DNA of 64,000 nucleotides. It comes from Pseudomonadota bacterium. Its GTDB lineage: Bacteria > Desulfobacterota > Desulfarculia > Desulfarculales > Desulfarculaceae. How positions within the stretch are numbered: position 1 is the stretch's first letter; every line of letters begins with the position of its first letter. The stretch lies in the NCBI GenBank assembly GCA_018902755.1, contig JAHIQI010000050.1, forward strand, positions 120,375 to 184,374. Reading direction: 5' to 3'. Of the stretch, positions 32,595 through 40,087 are shown in pieces. The position numbers and the translations under genes were made by a program. The notes below the pieces were generated by a model. That model was given only the letters and a program-made list of their open reading frames with translations. It did not search any database and had not been told where the DNA came from.

Positions 32595-34103
32595 ATGCCG
32601 AGACTTCTCGAGAGCCTGCCGCCCAAGCTGGCGCCCCCCTATGTGACCAAAGCGCGCCTGCGCCTGGCGGCCCACGTGCTCATCATTTTGGCCCTGCTGG
32701 CCGGTTTCGCGCTCAACGCCTCCCACAACCTTCCCCGGCGAACCATTGACCACGACGCCACCCACTACTTGTGCATGGCCCACAACCTGGCGCACCACGG
32801 CACCTTTAGCTCCCAGCGCACCCTGAGCCCCTTGCCCTGGCTCAGCGCCTGGCGCTCACCCGGCTATCCCGCCTTTTTGGCCCTGGGAGTGGCCGTGATC
32901 CCCGACCTGAGCCGACACGCGCTACCCAGATTTTTGCGCGCCGATTTGCTGCCGCTCAAGAAATGGCAGTTGGGCTGGCTGCTGTTGGCGGCCATCGCTG
33001 CCGGGATATTCGTATGGCGGCTGACCGGCTCGCCCTGGCCGGGCTATCTCAGCTTCGGGCTCATCGGCTACAGCCAAGCCATGCTGTACTTCATCAACCG
33101 ATTTTACAGCGAAGCGGGCGCGGCCCTGGTGGTGCTGTTTTTGTCCCTGGTCCTGCACCGAGCCCTCAGCCGCCCCTCCTGGTGGGTCTTCGCCCTGGCC
33201 GGATTGCTCTTGGCGATAGGAGCCCTCACCCGGGCGGCGCTGATGTACTTCTGGCTGCCGGTGATGATCTATTTCGCCTTGCTGGCCTGGCGCGGCGGCC
33301 TGCCTCGGGGCAAACTGCTGGCGGGCATGGCCCTGTTCACCTTGGCCTTCGCCTTGCCGGTGGGGGCCTGGATGGCGCGAAACCATTATCACTTCGGCCA
33401 CTGGATGCTCTCTTTCCGGGGCGGCCAGGTGCTGGACATCCGGGCCAACCACGCGGCCATGACCCCCAAGGAATACATAGCCGCCTTCATCTACTACACT
33501 CCCTGGGTCTATCTGAACCCCCTGGCCCAGGAATCCCCCACGCCGGGCCTGGACAGCTACGACCCGCCCAAGCACCAAAAACTATGGGGGGTGGACATCT
33601 ACCAAGCCACCTTCGGTAAAATCTTGCAACCTGGGGATTTCAAAAATCTCAGGGTGCAGTTCCTAGGTGACACTTATGAGATGATGGCCCAGCACCACTG
33701 GGCTCGGCACAGTAAATGGCTGGGCCACTACACGGTGGGAGATGCCCACAGCCAAAAAGTGGCCATTCGAAAGATATTGGCCAACCCCTGGGGCCACCTG
33801 CTGGCCTCCATCCCCCTGGCTTGGCGGGGTCTGTTCGCGGAAACCTGGTGGGTGGCCCTGCCCGGTTTCGCCTGCCTGTTCTACTTGGGGGTGTCCTCCC
33901 TGCGCAGGCGCGACTGGCCCTTGCTGGCCTTTGTCCTGCCCTCCATATACCTGTTCAGCTTCCACAGCCTGATCACCGTGAACGCGGCCCGATTCAACTC
34001 GCCCCTGGTGCCGGTGCTGGCCGTGTGCATCGGGCTGTGCGCCCACCGTCTGGCGCGGCGCTGGCAGCGAAAACGCGCGGCCAAGGAGCCCGCCCATGCC
34101 TGA
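32595..34103 (+). CDS. GT-C membrane glycosyltransferase
   Basis: A 502-residue polytopic protein. The ATG at 32595 has GGAG 4 nt upstream and follows a good promoter. After the first helix the loop reads TIDHDATHYLCMAHNLAHHG, then SAWRSPGYPAFLAL, a GT39/GT83-like arrangement with acidic residues in the first loop. About nine or ten hydrophobic helices follow, ending with an Arg/Lys-rich cytoplasmic tail. It lacks the large soluble domain of the other GT-C proteins. It overlaps the DUF362 gene by 8 nt. A transferase acting on lipid-linked sugar is the best guess; acceptor unknown. Confidence 0.72.
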   Translation: MPRLLESLPPKLAPPYVTKARLRLAAHVLIILALLAGFALNASHNLPRRTIDHDATHYLCMAHNLAHHGTFSSQRTLSPLPWLSAWRSPGYPAFLALGVAVIPDLSRHALPRFLRADLLPLKKWQLGWLLLAAIAAGIFVWRLTGSPWPGYLSFGLIGYSQAMLYFINRFYSEAGAALVVLFLSLVLHRALSRPSWWVFALAGLLLAIGALTRAALMYFWLPVMIYFALLAWRGGLPRGKLLAGMALFTLAFALPVGAWMARNHYHFGHWMLSFRGGQVLDIRANHAAMTPKEYIAAFIYYTPWVYLNPLAQESPTPGLDSYDPPKHQKLWGVDIYQATFGKILQPGDFKNLRVQFLGDTYEMMAQHHWARHSKWLGHYTVGDAHSQKVAIRKILANPWGHLLASIPLAWRGLFAETWWVALPGFACLFYLGVSSLRRRDWPLLAFVLPSIYLFSFHSLITVNAARFNSPLVPVLAVCIGLCAHRLARRWQRKRAAKEPAHA

Positions 34104-35154
34104 GGTTTATTTTGGCGCCATAAGCCCCCCCACCCAAGCCGGGGTGGAAGCGGCCGTGTATCGGGTGCTGGAGTTCGCCGGGCTCACCGGCGGCGAGTTG
34201 GGCGGGCGCTGCCTGATCAAGATCAACGCCATGAGCCAGGAGGTGCTGCCCGGGCGCAACACCAGCCCCTGGCTGGTGGAGGCGGTGCTGGGCCAGATGA
34301 AGGAGCGCCATCCGGGCACCACCTTCGCCCTGGCCGACAGCGACGTGGCGGGCTACCCCCAGTTCGACCGCGCCTGCCTCCACTGGGGCTACAGCGACAT
34401 CGCCGCCCGCCACGGGGTGGAAATCATCAACCTGGCCCGCCAGGACTACCGCGAGGTGGCCACCGGCAACGAAGCCTGCCCGGTGCTGGCCTTTCCCCAG
34501 GCGGTGTTCTCGGCCGACAGCATCATCAACCTGCCGGTTATGAAGACCCACGTGCTCTCAGGCGTCTCCTGCTGCCTCAAGAACCATTGGGGCCTCTTGC
34601 CCCGCCTGCGCTACCAGTTCCACCAGCGGGTGCATCAGGTCATCGCCGAGATCAACCGCCAGGTGACCCAGACGGTATTCAACATTCTGGACGCCACGGT
34701 GGCCATGGAGGCCAGCGGCCCCAAGACCGGCCTGCCCCGGGCCTGCGGGCTCATCCTGGCCGGGCGGGACCGGGTGGCCGTGGACGCGGCGGCCCTGGAT
34801 TACATGGGCCTGGACCGGGGCATGGCCCCCCACGTGGCCCTGAGCCAGGAGGCCGGGGTGGGCAGCATGGACTACACGCGGTCCGGAGACCATGTGGAGC
34901 CCGCCGATTTCATCCCGCCCCAGTTGGGCCAGGACCTGGTGTCGCTTTTGGAGCGCCGCCTCAGGGCCATACCCGGCTTGGGCAAGCTACTCTACCGCCC
35001 GGAGATAGCCCCCTTGCTGGGCTGGGTGGGCACCCAATACAATGAACAGGTGTGGTTCCGCCGTCAGGGGCGGGACCTGCTCCAGGACATTCTTGGCAAC
35101 TCGCCTTGGGGCGAGCAGTACCGCTCATTGCCCGGCTGTGGAGGAAGAATTTGA
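34096..35154 (+). CDS. DUF362-family protein
   Basis: A 352-residue protein matching DUF362: LIKINAMSQEVLPGRNTSPWLVEAVLG near 42-68, LADSDVAGYPQFDRA, NLPVMKTHVLSGVSCCLKNHWGLLP near 142-166, and a late AVDAAALDYMGLD segment. DUF362 proteins are found in anaerobes, often fused to ferredoxin domains; no such domain is present here. The function of the family is not established. It is translationally linked to the GT-C gene (8-nt overlap) and to the secreted protein downstream. Why it lies in a glycan island is unclear. Confidence 0.75.
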   Translation: MPEVYFGAISPPTQAGVEAAVYRVLEFAGLTGGELGGRCLIKINAMSQEVLPGRNTSPWLVEAVLGQMKERHPGTTFALADSDVAGYPQFDRACLHWGYSDIAARHGVEIINLARQDYREVATGNEACPVLAFPQAVFSADSIINLPVMKTHVLSGVSCCLKNHWGLLPRLRYQFHQRVHQVIAEINRQVTQTVFNILDATVAMEASGPKTGLPRACGLILAGRDRVAVDAAALDYMGLDRGMAPHVALSQEAGVGSMDYTRSGDHVEPADFIPPQLGQDLVSLLERRLRAIPGLGKLLYRPEIAPLLGWVGTQYNEQVWFRRQGRDLLQDILGNSPWGEQYRSLPGCGGRI

Positions 35155-35156
35155 GC

Positions 35157-36116
35157 ATGGTCTCGCCCCGCCGCCTCAGGGCCCTTGCCCTGGCCCTGCT
35201 GCTTGCGTTGGCCGCGGTTCCGGCTCTGGCCGGTGGCGATCCCCTGGCCGGGAATTCGGCCCCCCTGCCCGGCTCCCAGTGGCGCGTGCAGGAGGCCCGG
35301 GGAGTGAGCCTGGCGGTGCCCAAGAATTGGTACGGCTTTTTCTACGTTGGCCTTCGCCACTTCTACGGCTGGTGGGCGCGCAAGACCGCGCCACTGTACA
35401 CCAAGATGGAGTTCTCCCTGTTCCAGGTAGGCGAGCTGCCCCAGCCCGGCCTGGTCGACCGGGTGCGCACCAGGGCCCTGGGCCAGGGCACCCTGGCCGG
35501 ACGCCCCGCCCTGGCCTTTGAGCAAATCGAACTGGAAGGCACCACCGACGCCCGGCGGCGGCGCATCCTGGTGCTCAAAAAGACTTTGCCCGGCGGGGGG
35601 CGCCTCTGGGCCGTGGCCGACAGCGACAGCAAACTGTGGGACCAAAACCAGCCCACCCTGGAGGCCATCCTGGCCTCGCTGCGCATCGAGCCCTTCTTTT
35701 TCGTACTGGGCGCCGAGTGGCGCTTCGTGGAGTGGCAGGGGATGTACCTCTCCCTGCCCTGGTCCTGGGATGGGCGCGGCCTGCCCTCCGGCTACGTGTG
35801 GGAAGGCCGGGCCGGGCAAGTCCGCGACATGCGTCTGGAACTGCATCAGGAGGCCCTGCCGCCCTTGGAGGGCTACGTCCTGCTGGGGCAGTCGGTGGTG
35901 GACCGCCGCAGGCTGAGCGTGTACCAGCGGGACTCCGCCGGGGCCTACGAGCTGTTGGCCGTGGTGCACCGCCAGTTGCCCGGCGGCCGCTATCTCTGGG
36001 CCCGGGGCAGCCTGCGCGGCCAGGTGGACCAGGCCGACTGGGAGCTGCTGGGTCCGGCCCTCAAGGCCATGCTGCGCTCGCTGCGCATCGACTGGGATAT
36101 GTTCCCGCCCGAGTAG
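35157..36116 (+). CDS. Secreted hypothetical protein with two repeated halves
   Basis: A 319-residue protein starting with a signal peptide (RRLRALALALLLALAAVPALAGG, cleavage after ALA). A TTG at 35151, with GGAGGA 5 nt before it and overlapping the DUF362 stop, is an equally plausible start. The mature part looks like two copies of one unit. Each has W-R-V/F-x-E near its start and an L(S/A)(V/L)P-x-x-W core, then a segment with KTLPGGGRLWAVADSD in the first and HRQLPGGRYLWARGSL in the second, and each ends with LR-S/A-LRI. No family is recognised. It probably acts in the periplasm with the glycan genes; function unknown. Confidence 0.65.
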   Translation: MVSPRRLRALALALLLALAAVPALAGGDPLAGNSAPLPGSQWRVQEARGVSLAVPKNWYGFFYVGLRHFYGWWARKTAPLYTKMEFSLFQVGELPQPGLVDRVRTRALGQGTLAGRPALAFEQIELEGTTDARRRRILVLKKTLPGGGRLWAVADSDSKLWDQNQPTLEAILASLRIEPFFFVLGAEWRFVEWQGMYLSLPWSWDGRGLPSGYVWEGRAGQVRDMRLELHQEALPPLEGYVLLGQSVVDRRRLSVYQRDSAGAYELLAVVHRQLPGGRYLWARGSLRGQVDQADWELLGPALKAMLRSLRIDWDMFPPE

Positions 36117-36122
36117 CCCGGT

Positions 36123-37160
36123 CTATTTTTCTATGTATATGTCCGGCCAGCGGTCGTTGGCCTGGTTTTGGGTCAGACGCATGGCCGTCTCCCAGGGCGT
36201 GCCCACCTTCCACAGGAAAATCTCGTAGTCGGCGATGTCGTGCTCGTGGCCCTTGGCCGCCGCGCCCCAGACCATCCACTTGCCGTCCGGCGACAGGCGG
36301 GGGAAGTATTCGTGGCTGTAGGCGCCGGGCAGGTCCATGAGCACCTGGGGCTTCACCGGGTTGAGCGCCGAGTGCAATATCTGGTTGCCCCCGTTGCCGC
36401 CATTTTCCACCCACAGCACCCGGCGGCCGTCCGGATACCAGGAAAGCTCGCAGCCCCCGCTGATGCGCTCCATCTTCTTGGCGGCCAAGTCCAGGATCAT
36501 GGTGCCCGAGAGCTTGCCCCTGGCGGTGAAGGCCAGCAGGCCGCGATTAATCGGGCTCAGCTCCGGGGTATGGGAGGTCCCCTCCACCGGTGGCTGGGCC
36601 GTGTCGTAGAGCACGGTTTCCTTGCCCGAGGTCAGTTCCTTGAGCACCACCTTGCTGCCGCCTCGCAAGAAGCTGATCTTGTCCGCGCCCACCCACTGTG
36701 GGTAATTGGCGTTCTTGGCCGCCAGGGTTTCCTCGCCGGTCCCCAGATCAAGAATGTAGGTATCCCAAGGCTCCAGCTTTCGCTCGCTCACCCACAGCAA
36801 TTGGCTACGGGCGAAGATCACCTTTTTGCCGTCTGGCGAAAAGCGGCTGTAATACTCCACCAGGTCGGTGTGGGTCAGGCGCCTGAACTCCATGTCCGGC
36901 AAGGTGAGCATGTACAACTCGTGGTTGCCGCTGCGGCTGGAGGACCAAACCACCTTGGCTTTTAGACCCTGGGTCCCGCGCCGGACGGTGTCTTTTTGTT
37001 CCGGGCTGAGCCCGCCCACCACCTTGCCCAGCACCATGTCTCCGAAATGGGAGTAAAGATAGCGCGGGCCAAAGTGCACCGCGGTGACCACCAGCATCAG
37101 GGCCAGCACCCCCATGATGATCCAGTGCTTCAGGGGCTGCTTTTTAAGCTTTTCCTTCAT
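36123..37160 (-). CDS. Membrane-anchored TolB/PD40-type beta-propeller protein
   Basis: A 345-residue protein with one N-terminal signal anchor (WIIMGVLALMLVVTAVHFG, about 13-31), so the rest is periplasmic. At least three PD40-like repeats are visible: YYSRFSPDGKKVIFA, CELSWYPDGRRVLWV and YFPRLSPDGKWMVWG. The start overlaps the flippase-like gene by 17 nt, and the gene closes the asnB operon. It is 6 nt from the convergent secreted-protein gene. TolB-like propellers usually mediate protein interactions; a role in glycan export or sensing is speculation. Confidence 0.7.
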   Translation of the reverse strand: MKEKLKKQPLKHWIIMGVLALMLVVTAVHFGPRYLYSHFGDMVLGKVVGGLSPEQKDTVRRGTQGLKAKVVWSSSRSGNHELYMLTLPDMEFRRLTHTDLVEYYSRFSPDGKKVIFARSQLLWVSERKLEPWDTYILDLGTGEETLAAKNANYPQWVGADKISFLRGGSKVVLKELTSGKETVLYDTAQPPVEGTSHTPELSPINRGLLAFTARGKLSGTMILDLAAKKMERISGGCELSWYPDGRRVLWVENGGNGGNQILHSALNPVKPQVLMDLPGAYSHEYFPRLSPDGKWMVWGAAAKGHEHDIADYEIFLWKVGTPWETAMRLTQNQANDRWPDIYIEK

Positions 37161-38220
37161 GGTCGCTTTCTCGCGGCTTAATCAAACTCAGGGCGGCCAG
37201 GGCCAGGCCCCCGAGGCTGTAGTCGATCACTTGAGTAAGTAGATGCAGACCAAAGGGTATCAGAGCGGCCTGGGTGGCCGCCAGCCCGGCCCCCCTGAGG
37301 GTGGCCATCATCACCCCCTCGTAGGCCCCGAACCCGGCCAGGCCGCTGATCGGCAGGCTGGCCGTGGCCTCGGCGGCCACCAGGGCGAACAGCACCAGTG
37401 GGAAGGTGAGATGGGTCGCCTGGTCCGGCCATTGAGCGGCCAGCCCTGCCACCAGCAGGTACAGGCCCAGATATTTGAGGGCTCTTATGGCCACGGACAC
37501 CCAGAGCACCCGGCCGTACACTCCCCGGCTTTTCACCCGGCCCACGTCCAGGGCCATGGCCGCCAGTTCCTCGGCCACGCGCCGCGCCCACGCAACGGCT
37601 TTGCCCGGCAGGCGCAGGGCCAGCCAGGCGGCCAGCCGGGCGATCATTGCCAACACCTTTTCCAATAGGTACAGGGCCAGCAGGGCGATGACCGCCAACA
37701 CCCCCAACAGCACCCACAGCAGGGGGGCCTGCTCCCCGGCGGCCAGTCCGTGCAACACGATGGCCAGAAAAAGCAGGGGCAGCATGCCGATGAGATCAAA
37801 GATAAAGGAAAAAGCAAAGGAGCTGAAACAGGCGGGCAGGCCCACGGCCAGCTTGCGGTTTAGGAACAAAATATAGGCCAGGCTGCCGGAGCGGGCGGGC
37901 AACAGGTCCACGAAAAGATTGCTTACAAAGGTGACCGCCACCAAGCCCATGAATGGCGGGGGCTTTTCCAGGCTGGAGGCCGCCAGCAGCAGTTGGTAGC
38001 GCAGGGCCTTGAGCAGCATGGAGCCCAAAAAAAGCACCAGGAACCCGGCCAGCCAGCCCCAGTGCAGGCCCCGGTAGAGATTCAGCCAGTCATCCAGGGT
38101 GGTGGTGCGAAACAAGTACCAGAACAGAGCCCCAGTAAAACAGGCGGCCACCAGCAAAGAAAGACCGGCCTTCCATCTTTTGTAAAAAGGCCGGTTTTTC
38201 TCGCCGCTTATGTTGGGCAT
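37144..38220 (-). CDS. YbhN/LPG-synthase-TM-like membrane protein (flippase-like)
   Basis: A 358-residue polytopic protein with the family segments LKALRYQLLLAAS near 62, VTFVSNLFVDLLPARSGSLAYI near 94-115, and LPISGLAGFGAYEGVMMATL near 291-310. The classic LPARLGE motif is varied here to LPARSGS, so this is the most divergent of the four paralogues. It lies between a methyltransferase and the propeller protein in the asnB operon. Its coding start contains a terminator-like hairpin. Probable lipid-linked sugar transporter. Confidence 0.76.
   Translation of the reverse strand: MPNISGEKNRPFYKRWKAGLSLLVAACFTGALFWYLFRTTTLDDWLNLYRGLHWGWLAGFLVLFLGSMLLKALRYQLLLAASSLEKPPPFMGLVAVTFVSNLFVDLLPARSGSLAYILFLNRKLAVGLPACFSSFAFSFIFDLIGMLPLLFLAIVLHGLAAGEQAPLLWVLLGVLAVIALLALYLLEKVLAMIARLAAWLALRLPGKAVAWARRVAEELAAMALDVGRVKSRGVYGRVLWVSVAIRALKYLGLYLLVAGLAAQWPDQATHLTFPLVLFALVAAEATASLPISGLAGFGAYEGVMMATLRGAGLAATQAALIPFGLHLLTQVIDYSLGGLALAALSLIKPRESDHEGKA
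38164..38199 (+). terminator. Terminator-like hairpin inside the 5' end of a minus-strand gene
   Basis: ACCGGCCTT (38164-38172) pairs perfectly with AAGGCCGGT (38187-38195), followed by TTTT on the plus strand. It is antisense to codons 8-19 of the flippase-like gene. It could end antisense transcription, or act as a hairpin early in the minus-strand message. Confidence 0.45.
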
Positions 38221-38235
38221 GTCTGCAACTGACGG

Positions 38236-39222
38236 CTAGCGCTTTTTAACGCCGGCCATGGTGAAGCAGTTGAAGCGCAGACCAAAAGGCACCCAGATCA
38301 ACTGGGACAGCACGCAGGAGGCCAAGCTGGGCCGGGGAAAGGGAGGCACGCTGCCCTGTTTGGGGCCCAGGGAGCCGGCCAGCTTTACCATGCCGTCGGC
38401 CACCGCCCGCATCACCGGGAAGCCGTCGAAGGTGGAGCGGAAGCGGCCGTATTCCGGCTGCTGGAAGGCGTAGAAATAGTCGGTTATACGCAGGGGGGCG
38501 AAGGCCCCCTTGTATTCCAGGCCGGTCTGGTCGAACCAGCGCAACACCTCCTGGGCCGAGTGCAGGCTTTCGTGGGGGAACCCGAAGATGTCGTAGGCGA
38601 TCTGCTTGGTGTTCAGGCCGTGGTAGCGCTTGTCCAGCTTGCGCAGGGTGCCGCCGAACAGGCGCTCGCCCCACTCCACCCGCTTGTCGATGTCAGCGCC
38701 GCCCAGCAGGCGGCAGATGCTCTGCTTGGTCCTTAGGGTGCGGCGGGAGAAGGAGTTGTATAGGCTCACCACCACCACCCCGCCGGGCTTGGTCACCCTC
38801 ACCAGATGCTTGAAGCCGCGCAGGGGATCGCCGGTGTGGTGCAGCACCCCCACCGAGTAGGAATAGTCAAAGTAGTTGTCGGGCAGGGAGCAGTTGAGAA
38901 TGTCCATCTCGCGGAAATCGGCGTTGTCGTAGCCGCCTTCCTGCTTGCGCTGCCGGGCGACGGCCAAGGAGCCCTGGGACAGGTCGATGCCCTGCACCTC
39001 GGCCGCGCCCTGTTTGGCGTACCACATGGCGTATTCGCCGGTGCCGCAGCCCATGTCCAAGACCTTCTTGCCCTGGTAGTCCGAGGGCTCCACGCCCAGG
39101 CACTTCAGTCGCCAGCCCATTTCCTCGTCGGTCTCGCGGTTCAGGGGCCAAGGATGCTCGGAGTACATGCCCACCACGGCCTCTTGGATCTTTTTGATCT
39201 CAGGTGAAAGATCGTCTTGCAC
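38236..39222 (-). CDS. Class I SAM-dependent methyltransferase
   Basis: A 328-residue methyltransferase with GTG start and AAAGGAG upstream. Motif I is KVLDMGCGTGEYAMWYA (near 53-69), motif II VQGIDLSQGSL, the post-II segment FREMDILNCSLPDNYFDYSYSVGVLHHTGDP, then LVRVTKPGGVVVVSLYN. The C-terminal third lacks a recognised domain. Such enzymes in polysaccharide clusters often methylate sugars or lipid carriers. It lies between the acetyltransferase and flippase genes with short gaps. Substrate unknown. Confidence 0.78.
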   Translation of the reverse strand: MQDDLSPEIKKIQEAVVGMYSEHPWPLNRETDEEMGWRLKCLGVEPSDYQGKKVLDMGCGTGEYAMWYAKQGAAEVQGIDLSQGSLAVARQRKQEGGYDNADFREMDILNCSLPDNYFDYSYSVGVLHHTGDPLRGFKHLVRVTKPGGVVVVSLYNSFSRRTLRTKQSICRLLGGADIDKRVEWGERLFGGTLRKLDKRYHGLNTKQIAYDIFGFPHESLHSAQEVLRWFDQTGLEYKGAFAPLRITDYFYAFQQPEYGRFRSTFDGFPVMRAVADGMVKLAGSLGPKQGSVPPFPRPSLASCVLSQLIWVPFGLRFNCFTMAGVKKR

Positions 39223-39262
39223 TAGCTCTTATCTCCTTTGGGGCCCCAGGGAGCGCCGCGGC

Positions 39263-40024
39263 TTAACCTTGCTCTCCGCGGGTTTTGATCACTACCGCCG
39301 GCGCGCCGGCCACCACAGCGTATGGCGGCACATCCTTGGTCACCACGGATCCGGCCGCAGCGATACTGCCCGGCCCTATGTTAACCCCGCCCAGAACGCA
39401 CGCCTTTGCACCCAGCCAAGCGCCCTGACCGATGACCACGCCGCCATCGTGGGCTATGCCCTGCTGACCGATAGGTATATCCAAACGGTCGGTATTGTAG
39501 TTGCCGCCGCCGACTATGTAGCATTGCGACCCGATGACCACATCTGGCCCCACGATCACCGGATTGCCCGCAGCGGAGTGGATTATGGTCTTGGCCCCGA
39601 TGCCAACCCGCTCGCCGATTTCGATTTTGCCCATCTTGGCCGAAAGCATCACATCACTGGCCAGGTTCACATCGTCGCCCAGCACCACGACGCGGTCGCT
39701 ATCCGGGCTGCGGCCGTCTAGAATGCAGCGTTCGCTGACCACCACCCGCTTGCCCAGGTGGATGCGCCCCGGATGGCGCAGCACCACTCCGGCGGCGAAC
39801 ATCACCCCCTTGCCGCAAGAGCCGAACAGCCGAGGCCACAGCAGCTTTCGCAGAACCAGTCCCAGGGCTCCAGGGCAGTTGCCGAAAAACATGCACAACT
39901 CAAAGTAGATCAATCGGCTCAAGGAACGCGAGCCCACAATGAGGTCTTCATACCGCTTGAGGACGTTGCCCCCGTTGGTGGCCATCTGGTGGGTCTTATA
40001 TGGCCCCTGATTGAAATCTTCCAT
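39263..40024 (-). CDS. Left-handed beta-helix (hexapeptide) acyltransferase, WcaF/maltose-acetyltransferase type
   Basis: A 253-residue protein with hexapeptide repeats from about residue 95 to 235 (IHLGKRVVVSERCILDG, IEIGERVGIGAKTIIHSA, VIVGPDVVIGSQCYIVGG, VVIGQGAWLGAKACVLGG, VNIGPGSIAAAGSVVTKDVP). The last part is typical of acetyl-CoA-dependent sugar O-acetyltransferases. The first 90 residues are an unmatched N-terminal extension with RLIYFELCMFFG and a Leu-rich segment. The gene looks somewhat less GC-rich than its neighbours. It probably acetylates a lipid-linked sugar in the asnB operon. Confidence 0.82.
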   Translation of the reverse strand: MEDFNQGPYKTHQMATNGGNVLKRYEDLIVGSRSLSRLIYFELCMFFGNCPGALGLVLRKLLWPRLFGSCGKGVMFAAGVVLRHPGRIHLGKRVVVSERCILDGRSPDSDRVVVLGDDVNLASDVMLSAKMGKIEIGERVGIGAKTIIHSAAGNPVIVGPDVVIGSQCYIVGGGNYNTDRLDIPIGQQGIAHDGGVVIGQGAWLGAKACVLGGVNIGPGSIAAAGSVVTKDVPPYAVVAGAPAVVIKTRGEQG

Positions 40025-40087
40025 TAAATTACCTTGCCCTACAGGCGTTTAGCCTAGAAGAAAATATCATGCCCCTTCGAGGTCTGT

